Shown here: piece by piece, positions 27,485 to 36,388 of the stretch
Layout: the number at the start of each line of letters is the position of its first letter
Position numbering within the stretch: position 1 is the stretch's first letter
NCBI RefSeq assembly: GCF_009683175.1
Contig: NZ_WKKW01000005.1
Location: 1-64,000, forward strand
DNA: 64,000 bases
Reading direction: 5' to 3'
From: Bifidobacterium asteroides
Lineage (GTDB): Bacteria > Actinomycetota > Actinomycetes > Actinomycetales > Bifidobacteriaceae
Made by a program: the position numbers and the translations under genes
Notes under the pieces: generated by a model
Databases searched by the model: none
Told to the model about the DNA's origin: nothing
The model's input: only the letters and a program-made list of their open reading frames with translations

Positions 27485-28909
27485 TTGGCCACGAAGGACA
27501 CCAAGTCAGCCAAGACAGCCGCAGTGGATACCGGGAAGGGCCGGACCAGTTCAACCGCCGGCAAGACCAAGACCGCCACCAGGTCCAAGACCAGCAGCAG
27601 CAAGGCGTCCCGCAAGACCGCAGCCCGCAAGACCGCCACTGCCAGCACTTCGACGGCCAAGACCAACCGTCGCCCGGCCTCCAAGACCAAGAAGAAGGTC
27701 GAAGAGGAGCCCATCCTGCAGCCGGAGGAGCAGGAGCCCGACGAGGACCTGCTCGAGGACCAGGAGGACGACGACCAGCTGGACAAGAGCGAGGATCAGC
27801 TGGAGGACGAGCCCGACGAGGACGATCAGGAGGAGGACGAGGCCCACCAGGTCGAGGATGAGGCCGAGGAGGACCGCAAGGCCGCCCATGCCCTCGCCGC
27901 CAAGGTCAAGGGCGCCTTCGTCGTCGACGATTCCGATGACGATGAGAATGTCACTCCCTCAGGCAACCCCAAGCGTCGTGTGGTCACCGCCGGCGCCACT
28001 GCCGATCCCGTCAAGGACTACCTCAAGCAGATCGGCCGCGTCAGCCTGCTGAATGCCGAACAGGAGGTGGACCTCTCAGAGCGTATCGAGGCCGGCCTCT
28101 ATGCCCAGCATCTGCTGGACACCGAAGGCGAGGGCATGGACTTCAAACGCCGCCGCGAGCTCAAGTGGGCCGCCAACGACGGGAAGAAGGCCAAGGACCA
28201 TCTGCTGGAGGCCAACCTGCGACTGGTGGTCTCCCTGGCCAAGCGATACACCGGCAGAGGCATGCTCTTCCTGGACCTGATCCAGGAAGGTAACCTGGGT
28301 CTGATCCGTGCGGTAGAGAAGTTCGACTACACCAAGGGCTACAAGTTCTCCACCTACGCCACTTGGTGGATTCGTCAGGCCATCACCCGTGCCATGGCCG
28401 ACCAGGCCCGCACCATCCGTGTGCCCGTTCACATGGTCGAGGTCATCAACAAGCTCTCCCGCGTCCAGCGTCAGATGCTGCAGGACCTGGGTCGCGAGCC
28501 CACCCCCGACGAGCTGGCCCGGGAGCTGGACATGCCCGTCGAGAAGGTCCAGGAGGTCCAGAAGTACGGGCGCGAGCCCATCTCCCTGCATACCCCTCTG
28601 GGGGAGGACGGTGACTCGGAGTTCGGCGATCTGATCGAGGACACCGACGCCATCGCCCCCTCGGATGCTGTGGCCTTCTCCCTGCTGCAGGAGCAGTTCC
28701 AGCAGGTGCTTGAGACCCTGAGCCCCCGCGAGGCCGGCGTCATCAAGATGCGTTACGGCCTGGAGGATGGGCAGCCCAAGACCCTGGACGACATCGGCCG
28801 CGTATACGGGGTCACCCGTGAACGCATCCGCCAGATCGAGTCCAAGACCATGTCCAAGCTGCGGCATCCTTCGCGCTCGCAGACCCTGCGTGACTTCCTG
28901 GATCAGTGA
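27485..28909 (+). CDS. sigA: Principal RNA polymerase sigma factor (RpoD/SigA/HrdB)
   Basis: Housekeeping sigma-70 factor, 474 residues. The N-terminal 170 residues are low complexity: a Lys/Ala/Thr-rich, strongly basic block followed by a Glu/Asp-rich block, as in HrdB-like factors. Region 1.2 starts at [11 protein letters not shown]. Region 2 contains [39 protein letters not shown] and [10 protein letters not shown]. Region 3 follows, and region 4.2 contains [20 protein letters not shown]. The start is taken as TTG 27485 because AGGAGG (27474-27479) is 5 nt upstream; ATG 27467 and TTG 27443 are in frame but less well placed. A ParE gene follows, a typical actinobacterial arrangement. Confidence 0.96.
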   Translation: MATKDTKSAKTAAVDTGKGRTSSTAGKTKTATRSKTSSSKASRKTAARKTATASTSTAKTNRRPASKTKKKVEEEPILQPEEQEPDEDLLEDQEDDDQLDKSEDQLEDEPDEDDQEEDEAHQVEDEAEEDRKAAHALAAKVKGAFVVDDSDDDENVTPSGNPKRRVVTAGATADPVKDYLKQIGRVSLLNAEQEVDLSERIEAGLYAQHLLDTEGEGMDFKRRRELKWAANDGKKAKDHLLEANLRLVVSLAKRYTGRGMLFLDLIQEGNLGLIRAVEKFDYTKGYKFSTYATWWIRQAITRAMADQARTIRVPVHMVEVINKLSRVQRQMLQDLGREPTPDELARELDMPVEKVQEVQKYGREPISLHTPLGEDGDSEFGDLIEDTDAIAPSDAVAFSLLQEQFQQVLETLSPREAGVIKMRYGLEDGQPKTLDDIGRVYGVTRERIRQIESKTMSKLRHPSRSQTLRDFLDQ

Positions 28910-29039
28910 CCTCTGCGCCCGGCGGGGAGGTACTGATGCTGTCGAGGCCTCCTTGCTAAAAATGGTCATCGGTGCGTAAGCGACCGCCCATGTGAGGACC
29001 CCGGTCTTCCTGGGCGCCAAGAGGTGAACGGCGAGGTAA

Positions 29040-31388
29040 ATGGTGGCGAAAAAGCCTGATAAGGGGAAGTCCTATGGTGCCGGCAGTCTGACGGTCCTGG
29101 ATGGCTTGGACGCAGTGCGCAAGCGTCCAGGCATGTACATCGGGACCACGGACAGCCAGGGGCTCATGCACTGCCTTTGGGAGATCATCGACAACGCCGT
29201 GGATGAGGCCCTGGCCGGCCAGTGCGACAACATCAAGGTCATCCTGCACAAGGATGGCTCCATCGAGGTGGACGACAACGGCCGAGGCATCCCCGTCGAT
29301 ATTGAGCCCCGAACCGGGCTGACCGGCGTGGAGGTGGTCCTGACCAAGCTTCACGCCGGCGCCAAGTTTGGCAACTCTTCATACACGGCTGTTGGCGGCC
29401 TGCACGGCGTGGGCTCTTCTGTGGTCAACGCCCTGAGCTCCCGGCTGGACGTGGAGGTGGACAGGGACGGCAAGACCCACCGGATGCAGTTTCACCAGGG
29501 CCATCCCGGCACCTACCAGGATCCAGACCCAGAGCATCCCTCGCCTGACTCGCCCTTCAAACGCACCAGGAAGAACAGGCCTACACCCCTGGAGATAGTG
29601 GGCAGCGTGCCCAAGTCCCGGACCGGCACCAGGGTGCGCTATTGGGCCGACCCGGAAATCTTCAACCCCACGGCCCGGTTCAGCTACGCCCAGCTGATCG
29701 ACCGGGTGCGTCAGACCAGTTTCCTGGTGCCCGGCCTCAAGATCACCGTGATCGACGACCGCATCCCCGCAACAGGAAGCGCCGAACAGGACCTGCGTCT
29801 GGAGGTCGATGGCGAATCCACTGCGGAGCCGGACGATCAGGACGTTCAAGAGAACCTTCTTGAATCGTCTGTCAGCGGCGACTCTTCGAAAGAAGATGCC
29901 GGAGACGAGCGTGCCGAAGGCGCGCAAACTGATGATGCCGACCTTTCGGCCACCGAGCAGGCTGACCGGGCCATGCTGCAGCCGGAGGACGAGTCCGGCC
30001 ATCAGCGTGTGGAGGAGTTCCTGCACACTGGCGGAGTGACGGACTTTGTTGACTTCCTGTCCAAGGGCGAGCCGGTCAGCGACATCTGGCGGATCAGCGG
30101 CCAGGACACCTACCAGGAGGAGACCCAGCGGGTGGGCTCGGACGGCGAGCTGCATGCCGAGCAGGTGGAGCGTGTCTGCGGGGTGGATATAGCCCTGCGC
30201 TGGGTCAATGACTACGATTCAATCGTCCGCAGCTTCGTCAATGTGGTGGAGACGCCCGGCGGAGGCATGCACGTGGACGGATTCATGAACGCCATGACCC
30301 GGCAGGTGCGCAAGGCCGTGGAGGCCAACGCCCGCCGCCTCAAGGTCAACCTCAAGGATTCCCACACCAAGGTGGAGCGCGACGATGTCCTGGCCGGTCT
30401 GGTGGCCGTGGTCACCGTGCGCATCGCCGAGCCGCAGTTCCAGGGCCAGACCAAGGACGTGCTGGGCACGGCCCAGGTCAAGCCCATCGTCAACCGGATG
30501 ACCGACGACCAGTTCGGCCAGATGATCAGCGGCTCCAAGCGCGGCTTCAAGGAGCAGTCCGGCCAGGTGCTGGAGAAGATCGTGGGCGAGATGCATGCCC
30601 GCGTCCAGGCACGCAAGACCAAGGAGGTCACCAGGCGCAAGAACGCCCTGGAATCGGCCTCCATGCCCTCCAAGCTCTCGGACTCCATGCCCGGCAACGA
30701 CGACATCGCCGAGCTGTTCATCGTTGAGGGCGATTCCGCCCTGGGTACGGCCAAGGCCGCCAGAAACTCCATGTTCCAGGCCCTGCTGCCCATCCGTGGC
30801 AAGATCCTCAACGTGCAGAAGGCCTCCCTGTCCCAGATGCTGACCAACAAGGAGTGCGCCTCCATCATCCAGGTGGTCGGCGCCGGTTCGGGAGCCAGCT
30901 TCGACATTGACCAGGCCCGCTACAACAAGGTCATCATGATGACCGATGCCGACGTGGACGGCGCCCACATCCGCATCCTGCTGCTGACCCTCTTCTACCG
31001 CTACATGCGGCCCCTGATCGAGAACGGGCGGGTCTACGCCGCCGTGCCGCCCCTGCACCGAATCGCCCTGGCAGGCAAGAACAAGGGGAAGTTCATCTAC
31101 ACCTATTCGGATGATGAGCTGGAGGGCAAACTGGCCGACCTGCAGGCCAAGCACATCGACTACTATCCCGATGTGCAGCGGTACAAGGGTCTGGGCGAGA
31201 TGGACGCCGACCAGCTGGCTGACACCACCATGGATCCCAGGACCCGTATGCTGCGCCGCATCCGCATGGAGGATGCCGCTCAGGCGGCCGGCATCTTTCC
31301 CCTGCTCATGGGCGACGACGTGCCGCCCCGCAAGCAGTTCATCGTGGACAATGCGGACGACTTCGATCGGAGCAAGATCGACACCTGA
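29040..31388 (+). CDS. parE: DNA topoisomerase IV subunit B (type IIA topoisomerase ATPase subunit)
   Basis: ATPase subunit of a decatenating type II topoisomerase, 782 residues. The GHKL ATPase domain carries NAVDEAL, DNGRGIPV and GGLHGVGSSVVNALS. The transducer domain follows, and the TOPRIM domain has EGDSALGTAK (about 562) and DADVDGAHI. An acidic Ser/Glu/Asp-rich segment of about 65 residues (about 255-320) interrupts the transducer region and is not usual for the family. Assignment as ParE rather than GyrB rests on proximity to sigA and to a ParC-type gene at 36389 and on the expectation that gyrBA lies near oriC. That pair is not in this window. Confidence 0.9.
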   Translation: MVAKKPDKGKSYGAGSLTVLDGLDAVRKRPGMYIGTTDSQGLMHCLWEIIDNAVDEALAGQCDNIKVILHKDGSIEVDDNGRGIPVDIEPRTGLTGVEVVLTKLHAGAKFGNSSYTAVGGLHGVGSSVVNALSSRLDVEVDRDGKTHRMQFHQGHPGTYQDPDPEHPSPDSPFKRTRKNRPTPLEIVGSVPKSRTGTRVRYWADPEIFNPTARFSYAQLIDRVRQTSFLVPGLKITVIDDRIPATGSAEQDLRLEVDGESTAEPDDQDVQENLLESSVSGDSSKEDAGDERAEGAQTDDADLSATEQADRAMLQPEDESGHQRVEEFLHTGGVTDFVDFLSKGEPVSDIWRISGQDTYQEETQRVGSDGELHAEQVERVCGVDIALRWVNDYDSIVRSFVNVVETPGGGMHVDGFMNAMTRQVRKAVEANARRLKVNLKDSHTKVERDDVLAGLVAVVTVRIAEPQFQGQTKDVLGTAQVKPIVNRMTDDQFGQMISGSKRGFKEQSGQVLEKIVGEMHARVQARKTKEVTRRKNALESASMPSKLSDSMPGNDDIAELFIVEGDSALGTAKAARNSMFQALLPIRGKILNVQKASLSQMLTNKECASIIQVVGAGSGASFDIDQARYNKVIMMTDADVDGAHIRILLLTLFYRYMRPLIENGRVYAAVPPLHRIALAGKNKGKFIYTYSDDELEGKLADLQAKHIDYYPDVQRYKGLGEMDADQLADTTMDPRTRMLRRIRMEDAAQAAGIFPLLMGDDVPPRKQFIVDNADDFDRSKIDT

Positions 31389-31427
31389 TCGACCTTCAGC
31401 AGGGCCCAAAGGGGCGGGGAGAGGAGT

Positions 31428-34400
31428 GTGACGCATATGGGCGATCCCTTGGATAATTTCTCCCCGCAGACGGCCGGCTGGTTTCGTCAGGCCTTTCCTC
31501 AGGGGCCCACGCCGACCCAGGTCCAGGCCTGGCCTGCCATCCGCTCAGGCGGCGATGCGCTGATCATTTCGCCCACCGGATCGGGCAAGACCCTGGCCGC
31601 TTTTCTTTGGGCAATTGATGAGCTCATGACCAGGCCTCGGCGCTCCCGGAAACCTGGGGTCGCCGTGCTGTATATCTCGCCCATGAAGGCCTTGGGGACT
31701 GACGTGGCTCGCAACCTGCAGGCTCCGCTGGATGGCATCGCCGAGCGATTTGCACAGCAGGGACGAAAAGCGCCCAAGGTCCGGACGGGCATCCGCACTG
31801 GAGACACCGATACCCGTGGTCGCAGGGCCCTGGCAGTCCATCCGCCGGATATTCTGGTCACCACCCCGGAATCGCTCTATCTGATGCTGACCTCCAAAAC
31901 AGCCAGCACACTGAAGAACGTGCAGACCGTTATTGTGGACGAAATCCACGTTTTGGCGGGCAACAAGCGCGGGGCCCATCTGGCGCTGAGCCTGGAGCGG
32001 CTGGACAACCTGGTCGGGCGGCCGGTGCAGCGGATAGGCCTGTCGGCTACGGTCCGGCCGCCCGAGCAGGTGGCACGTTTTCTGGGCGGCAGCCGTCCGG
32101 TCAGCCTGATCCAGCCCAAGTCGTCCACAGCCATGGACCTGCGGCTGATCGAGCCCCTGGAGGATATGGGCGATTTGGCTGCGCCACCCGGCGAATCCGG
32201 GCAGGAAGGACAGGAGAGCGACAAAAGAAGCGGATCCATCTGGCCAGCCGTCGAGCGTGCCATTCTGGACCAGGTCCTGTCCCACCGCACCACCCTGGTC
32301 TTCGTCAACTCCCGCGGCCTTGCCGAGCGCCTGACCGCCCGGCTGAACGACCTCCACCAGTCCGATCTGCAAGCGTCCAAGCACCGTAGCCGAGGCAGCA
32401 GTGGACAGGGCCAACCAGGTTTATCCCCAGAAACAGACGAGCCCACGGACAGGGCTGGGCAGGTCGGGGAGCCCGCCCACTACGATTCGGCCACCGGGTC
32501 CACCTCCGAGAGAACTTCCGGCCTGGTCGTCGACCAACCCATTGCCATGGCGCATCATGGTTCGGTGTCCAAGGAACGCCGCCGCCAGGTGGAGGATGAC
32601 CTCAAGGCCGGCAGACTGCGGTGCGTGGTAGCCACCTCCAGCCTGGAGCTGGGCATCGATATGGGCTCGGTCGATCTGGTCATCCAGGTCAATGCCCCGT
32701 TGTCGACCGCCTCGGGACTGCAGCGGGTGGGCCGGGCCGACCACCAAGTGGGACGGGTATCGCAGGCCAGGCTTTTTCCCCTGACCCGTGAGCAGATCCT
32801 GGAGTGCGCGGCCAGCATGGAAAGCATGGTCCAGGGCGACATCGAACCCACCATCATGCCCAGCAGTCCCTTGGACGTTCTGGCCCAGCAGACGGTGGCC
32901 GCAGCTGCCATGGGACCACTCAAGGAGGAGGATTGGCTGGCCACGGTCAGACGGGCCGCGCCCTTCGCCCACCTGGACCGGCAGGTCTACCGGGCGGTGC
33001 TGGGCATGCTCAGCGGCGCCTATACCTCACAGGACTTCACCGCCTTCCGCCCCATCCTGGTCTGGGACCACCAGACCGGAACGCTGACGGCCCGACCCGG
33101 TGCGCAACGCCTGGCGGTTACCTCCGGAGGCACCATTCCCGACCGCGGATCCTACAGTGTGGTCATGTCCTCTGAGGCCGCCGGCGGCAAGCCCCGACGA
33201 GTGGGGGAGCTGGACGAGGAGATGGTCTACGAGTCCCGCAAGGGGGACGTGATCACCCTGGGCACCACCTCCTGGAGGATCCAGCAGATCACCCGCGATC
33301 GTGTGGTGGTGGTCCCCGCCCCGGGACGCTCCGCCAGACTGCCCTTCTGGCACGGGGAGGGCACCGGCCGCGACCCCGCCTTTGGCCGCCGCCTGGGCAG
33401 GCTTGCCAGGGAACTGTCCCAGGGCCTGATACCGGCAGTACAGACTGCCTCCGGTCGGCCGGCCTTCACTCAAGCCGTCTCTTCTCGTCTGCTGGAGGAC
33501 GGTCTGGATCGTCCTGCCATCAATAATTTGGCTGCCTTCCTGGCCGAGCAGCAGGCCTCCACCGGTCAGGTGCCCGACGACCGGCACCTGGTGGTCGAGC
33601 GCTGCCCCAACGAGGAGGGTGACCTGAGACTGATCCTCCACTCGCCATACGGACGCAGGGTCAACGAGCCCTGGGCCCTGGCCATAGCCGCCCGGCTCTC
33701 CCGTGAGCGCGGCTACGACGGATCCGTCTGGGCGGGGGAGGACGGCATTGTCGTGCAGATTCCGGGCACTGACGCCTTCCTGGAAGATCGGCGAATATTC
33801 GGATTCACCCCCGACCAGGTGGAGCGCGAGGTCCGACGGCATCTGGTGGGCTCGGCACTCTTCCAGTCCCGCTTCCGCCAGTGCGCAGCCCGCTCGCTCT
33901 ACATGCCCAGGATGGAGCCTGGCCGCAGGGTTCCGCTCTGGCAGCAGCGTCTTCGAGCCTCCCGTCTGCTGGATGCGGCCCTGAAGGAGGATGACTTTCC
34001 CCTGGTTCTGGAGACCATGCGCGAGTGCCTGCAGGACGTCTACGACATGCCCGCCTTGCACGAACTGATGGCCGACCTGGAGCAGGGGAGCGTCCGTCTG
34101 ATTCCGGCCTCCACCAAGACCCCCTCACCCATGGCCTCAGGTTTGCTCTTCGGTTACCTGGGGACCTTCATGTACCAGTACGACATGCCAAAGGCCGAGC
34201 GCGACGCCGCCATGCTGGCCATCGACTCCGACCTGCTGGAGCAGATGGTCGGCCAGGTGGATATGGCTGACCTCCTTGATCAGGAGACCGTTGACCAGGT
34301 GACTGCGGATTTGCAGCGGCTTTCGCCCAGGAACCGGGCCAGGGGGGCCGAAGGACTGGCCGACCTCTTGCGCACCCTGGGCCCCATGGATTTGGCCGAG

Positions 34401-36371
34401 ATCCGTCGGCGTATGCGCGGCCAAGAGGACGAGCCGGCTACAGAGGCACAGGTCCGTGCCATGCTGGAGGAGCTGCGGGTCCAGTCCAGAGTGGTTCCGG
34501 TCAGACTAGGCGCTCGCGACTGTTGGGTATGGGCCGGTCAGGCAGAGCGGTTGACGGCGGTCCTGGGCCCTGGCATCTACCAATCCGTCCAGCCAGTAAA
34601 GGAATCGGAATCAGACAACGAAGCCTTCGACCAGCTGGTCAGGCAATACGCTGCAGTCCACGGGCCATTCACCACCCAGGATCTGGCTGGTCACCTGGGC
34701 CTAGGCAGTGCTCTCTTGGAGGACAGGCTGCGCTCCCTGGCCGCACGCGAGCTGCTCATGACCGGGGTCTTTCCCAGTCCTGACCTGAGTGCCTATGGCG
34801 AGCCTGGTTGGGAGGGAGGCGAGCCCCGCCGAGGGTGGCTGGATCCCGAGGTCTTCCGTCGGCTGCGTTCACGGTCCCTGGCCAAGGCCAGCAAGGCCGC
34901 CAGTCCCGTTCCCGGCCATGTCTACAGCGACTTTCTTCTTCACCGTCAGGGTCTGGCACCCTTGGGTCAGGAGCCCTTGATGGGCACTGAGGGGCTGCTG
35001 GAGGTGGTCGGTCAGCTGGAGGGATTGGATCTGCCGCCCGCGCTCTGGGAGTCGGCCATCTTCCCGGCCAGGGTGCGTGATTACGGTCCGGCATTGATGG
35101 ACGATCTGCTGGCTTCGGGCCAGGTGGTCTGGGTGGGATCCGACCAGGGGGAGGGACCGCTGGGCGCTATGACCTTTTACCTGGCTGAGGACCTGGATGA
35201 GGATATCCCCCGGCAAACCACCGGTTCGCTGCCTGCTGGGGACGAGGCCGATAAGGTAAGCAGGTCGAGCGACCAGGGCGATCCGGGCGACTTGGAAGAG
35301 TCCCTGCTGGATGTTCTGGCCGACGGGGGAGCCTACCGCTTTGATCGGCTCCTGCGTGCCTGTGCCGGTCGTGGTGGCAATGACATCGCGTCCCCTGATT
35401 CTCAGTCTCCAGACCAGGAGGCCCTGGCCCGGTCGCTCTGGGGGCTGGTCAGGCGTGGACTGGTCACCAACTCCTCCCTGGCTCCGGTCAGGCGGCTGGT
35501 CCGAGGATCCGGACCACAGCCCTCGGGTAGGACCCGCCGTTTGCCCCATGGTCTACGTGGACGCGGCAGGCCCTTGAGTCGCGCAGCCTTGACACGGGCG
35601 GCCGGTTCTTCAGCGCTGTCGGCGGCGGAGGAGGGATTCTGGACTCTGGTTGCCGATCAGCGCGGACCAACAGCAGGTGCGGCAGGGATTGGCATGCACA
35701 ATTCAAGCGACGATGACCGGCAGCGGACCGTCCACCTGGTCCATGAGGAACAAGCCATCCTGGACCGTTATGGGCTCCTGGCTCCGGTCCTGCCTGAGGT
35801 GAGGTCCCTCCCTGGCGGATTCTCGGCCCTCTATCAGGTCTGCAGGCGCATGGAGGAGGCTGGCCAGCTGACGCGTGGAGTCATCGTCGACGGTTTCGGC
35901 GGCGCCCAGTTTGCTCCTCGGGAGGTAATCGACCAGCTCAGGGACTTCCAAGAGGGTCAGCGCAATGATGATGGCGATGGTGGATTGGAACAGCGTTCTC
36001 CCGAGCCCGTGGTCATGGATGTGACCGATCCCGCCAACCTCTATGGCACGGCCCTTGCCTGGCCGACCACATCAGGGGATGGCGGCGGTCGGCCCATTCG
36101 GCGAATGGGGAACCTATTGGTGCAGAATCGAGGCCGTGCCCTGGTCTATGCGGCGCCCAAGGGGCATCATCTGCTGGTCTTCGGTGAGCCCGAGCGTGGA
36201 TTGCTGGAGGCCGCCTTCGCCCAGCTGGCCTCATGGCTGAGGCGGGGCGGGCAGGGGCGCATCCTCTTCAGTGATGCCAATGGCCGGCCCCTGACCATGC
36301 GCGAACCGGTGGGCATGGCCCTGGCCGCCGCCGGATTCACGGCCGGGCCGGGCGGCATGGCCCTCTACTGA
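31428..36371 (+). CDS. lhr: Lhr-type ATP-dependent helicase (Lhr-Core plus C-terminal extension)
   Basis: Large superfamily 2 helicase of 1647 residues, associated in other bacteria with the mutagen-damage response. Walker A SPTGSGKT is at about 48-55, followed by SPMKALGTDV, TPESLYLMLTS, the DEIH box (about 170) and GLSATVRPPEQV. The second RecA half contains SSLELGIDMGSVDLVIQ and motif VI, here QRVGRADHQVG where Lhr enzymes usually have GRAGHQVG. A long C-terminal half with winged-helix-like segments follows, ending in a domain rich in Ala/Gly. GTG 31428 or ATG 31437 may be the start, both near GGGGAGAGGAG. It follows parE by 39 nt and meets parC tail to tail 17 bp apart. Confidence 0.9.
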   Translation: MTHMGDPLDNFSPQTAGWFRQAFPQGPTPTQVQAWPAIRSGGDALIISPTGSGKTLAAFLWAIDELMTRPRRSRKPGVAVLYISPMKALGTDVARNLQAPLDGIAERFAQQGRKAPKVRTGIRTGDTDTRGRRALAVHPPDILVTTPESLYLMLTSKTASTLKNVQTVIVDEIHVLAGNKRGAHLALSLERLDNLVGRPVQRIGLSATVRPPEQVARFLGGSRPVSLIQPKSSTAMDLRLIEPLEDMGDLAAPPGESGQEGQESDKRSGSIWPAVERAILDQVLSHRTTLVFVNSRGLAERLTARLNDLHQSDLQASKHRSRGSSGQGQPGLSPETDEPTDRAGQVGEPAHYDSATGSTSERTSGLVVDQPIAMAHHGSVSKERRRQVEDDLKAGRLRCVVATSSLELGIDMGSVDLVIQVNAPLSTASGLQRVGRADHQVGRVSQARLFPLTREQILECAASMESMVQGDIEPTIMPSSPLDVLAQQTVAAAAMGPLKEEDWLATVRRAAPFAHLDRQVYRAVLGMLSGAYTSQDFTAFRPILVWDHQTGTLTARPGAQRLAVTSGGTIPDRGSYSVVMSSEAAGGKPRRVGELDEEMVYESRKGDVITLGTTSWRIQQITRDRVVVVPAPGRSARLPFWHGEGTGRDPAFGRRLGRLARELSQGLIPAVQTASGRPAFTQAVSSRLLEDGLDRPAINNLAAFLAEQQASTGQVPDDRHLVVERCPNEEGDLRLILHSPYGRRVNEPWALAIAARLSRERGYDGSVWAGEDGIVVQIPGTDAFLEDRRIFGFTPDQVEREVRRHLVGSALFQSRFRQCAARSLYMPRMEPGRRVPLWQQRLRASRLLDAALKEDDFPLVLETMRECLQDVYDMPALHELMADLEQGSVRLIPASTKTPSPMASGLLFGYLGTFMYQYDMPKAERDAAMLAIDSDLLEQMVGQVDMADLLDQETVDQVTADLQRLSPRNRARGAEGLADLLRTLGPMDLAEIRRRMRGQEDEPATEAQVRAMLEELRVQSRVVPVRLGARDCWVWAGQAERLTAVLGPGIYQSVQPVKESESDNEAFDQLVRQYAAVHGPFTTQDLAGHLGLGSALLEDRLRSLAARELLMTGVFPSPDLSAYGEPGWEGGEPRRGWLDPEVFRRLRSRSLAKASKAASPVPGHVYSDFLLHRQGLAPLGQEPLMGTEGLLEVVGQLEGLDLPPALWESAIFPARVRDYGPALMDDLLASGQVVWVGSDQGEGPLGAMTFYLAEDLDEDIPRQTTGSLPAGDEADKVSRSSDQGDPGDLEESLLDVLADGGAYRFDRLLRACAGRGGNDIASPDSQSPDQEALARSLWGLVRRGLVTNSSLAPVRRLVRGSGPQPSGRTRRLPHGLRGRGRPLSRAALTRAAGSSALSAAEEGFWTLVADQRGPTAGAAGIGMHNSSDDDRQRTVHLVHEEQAILDRYGLLAPVLPEVRSLPGGFSALYQVCRRMEEAGQLTRGVIVDGFGGAQFAPREVIDQLRDFQEGQRNDDGDGGLEQRSPEPVVMDVTDPANLYGTALAWPTTSGDGGGRPIRRMGNLLVQNRGRALVYAAPKGHHLLVFGEPERGLLEAAFAQLASWLRRGGQGRILFSDANGRPLTMREPVGMALAAAGFTAGPGGMALY

Positions 36372-36388
36372 GTCTGTGCCGAGCGCCC

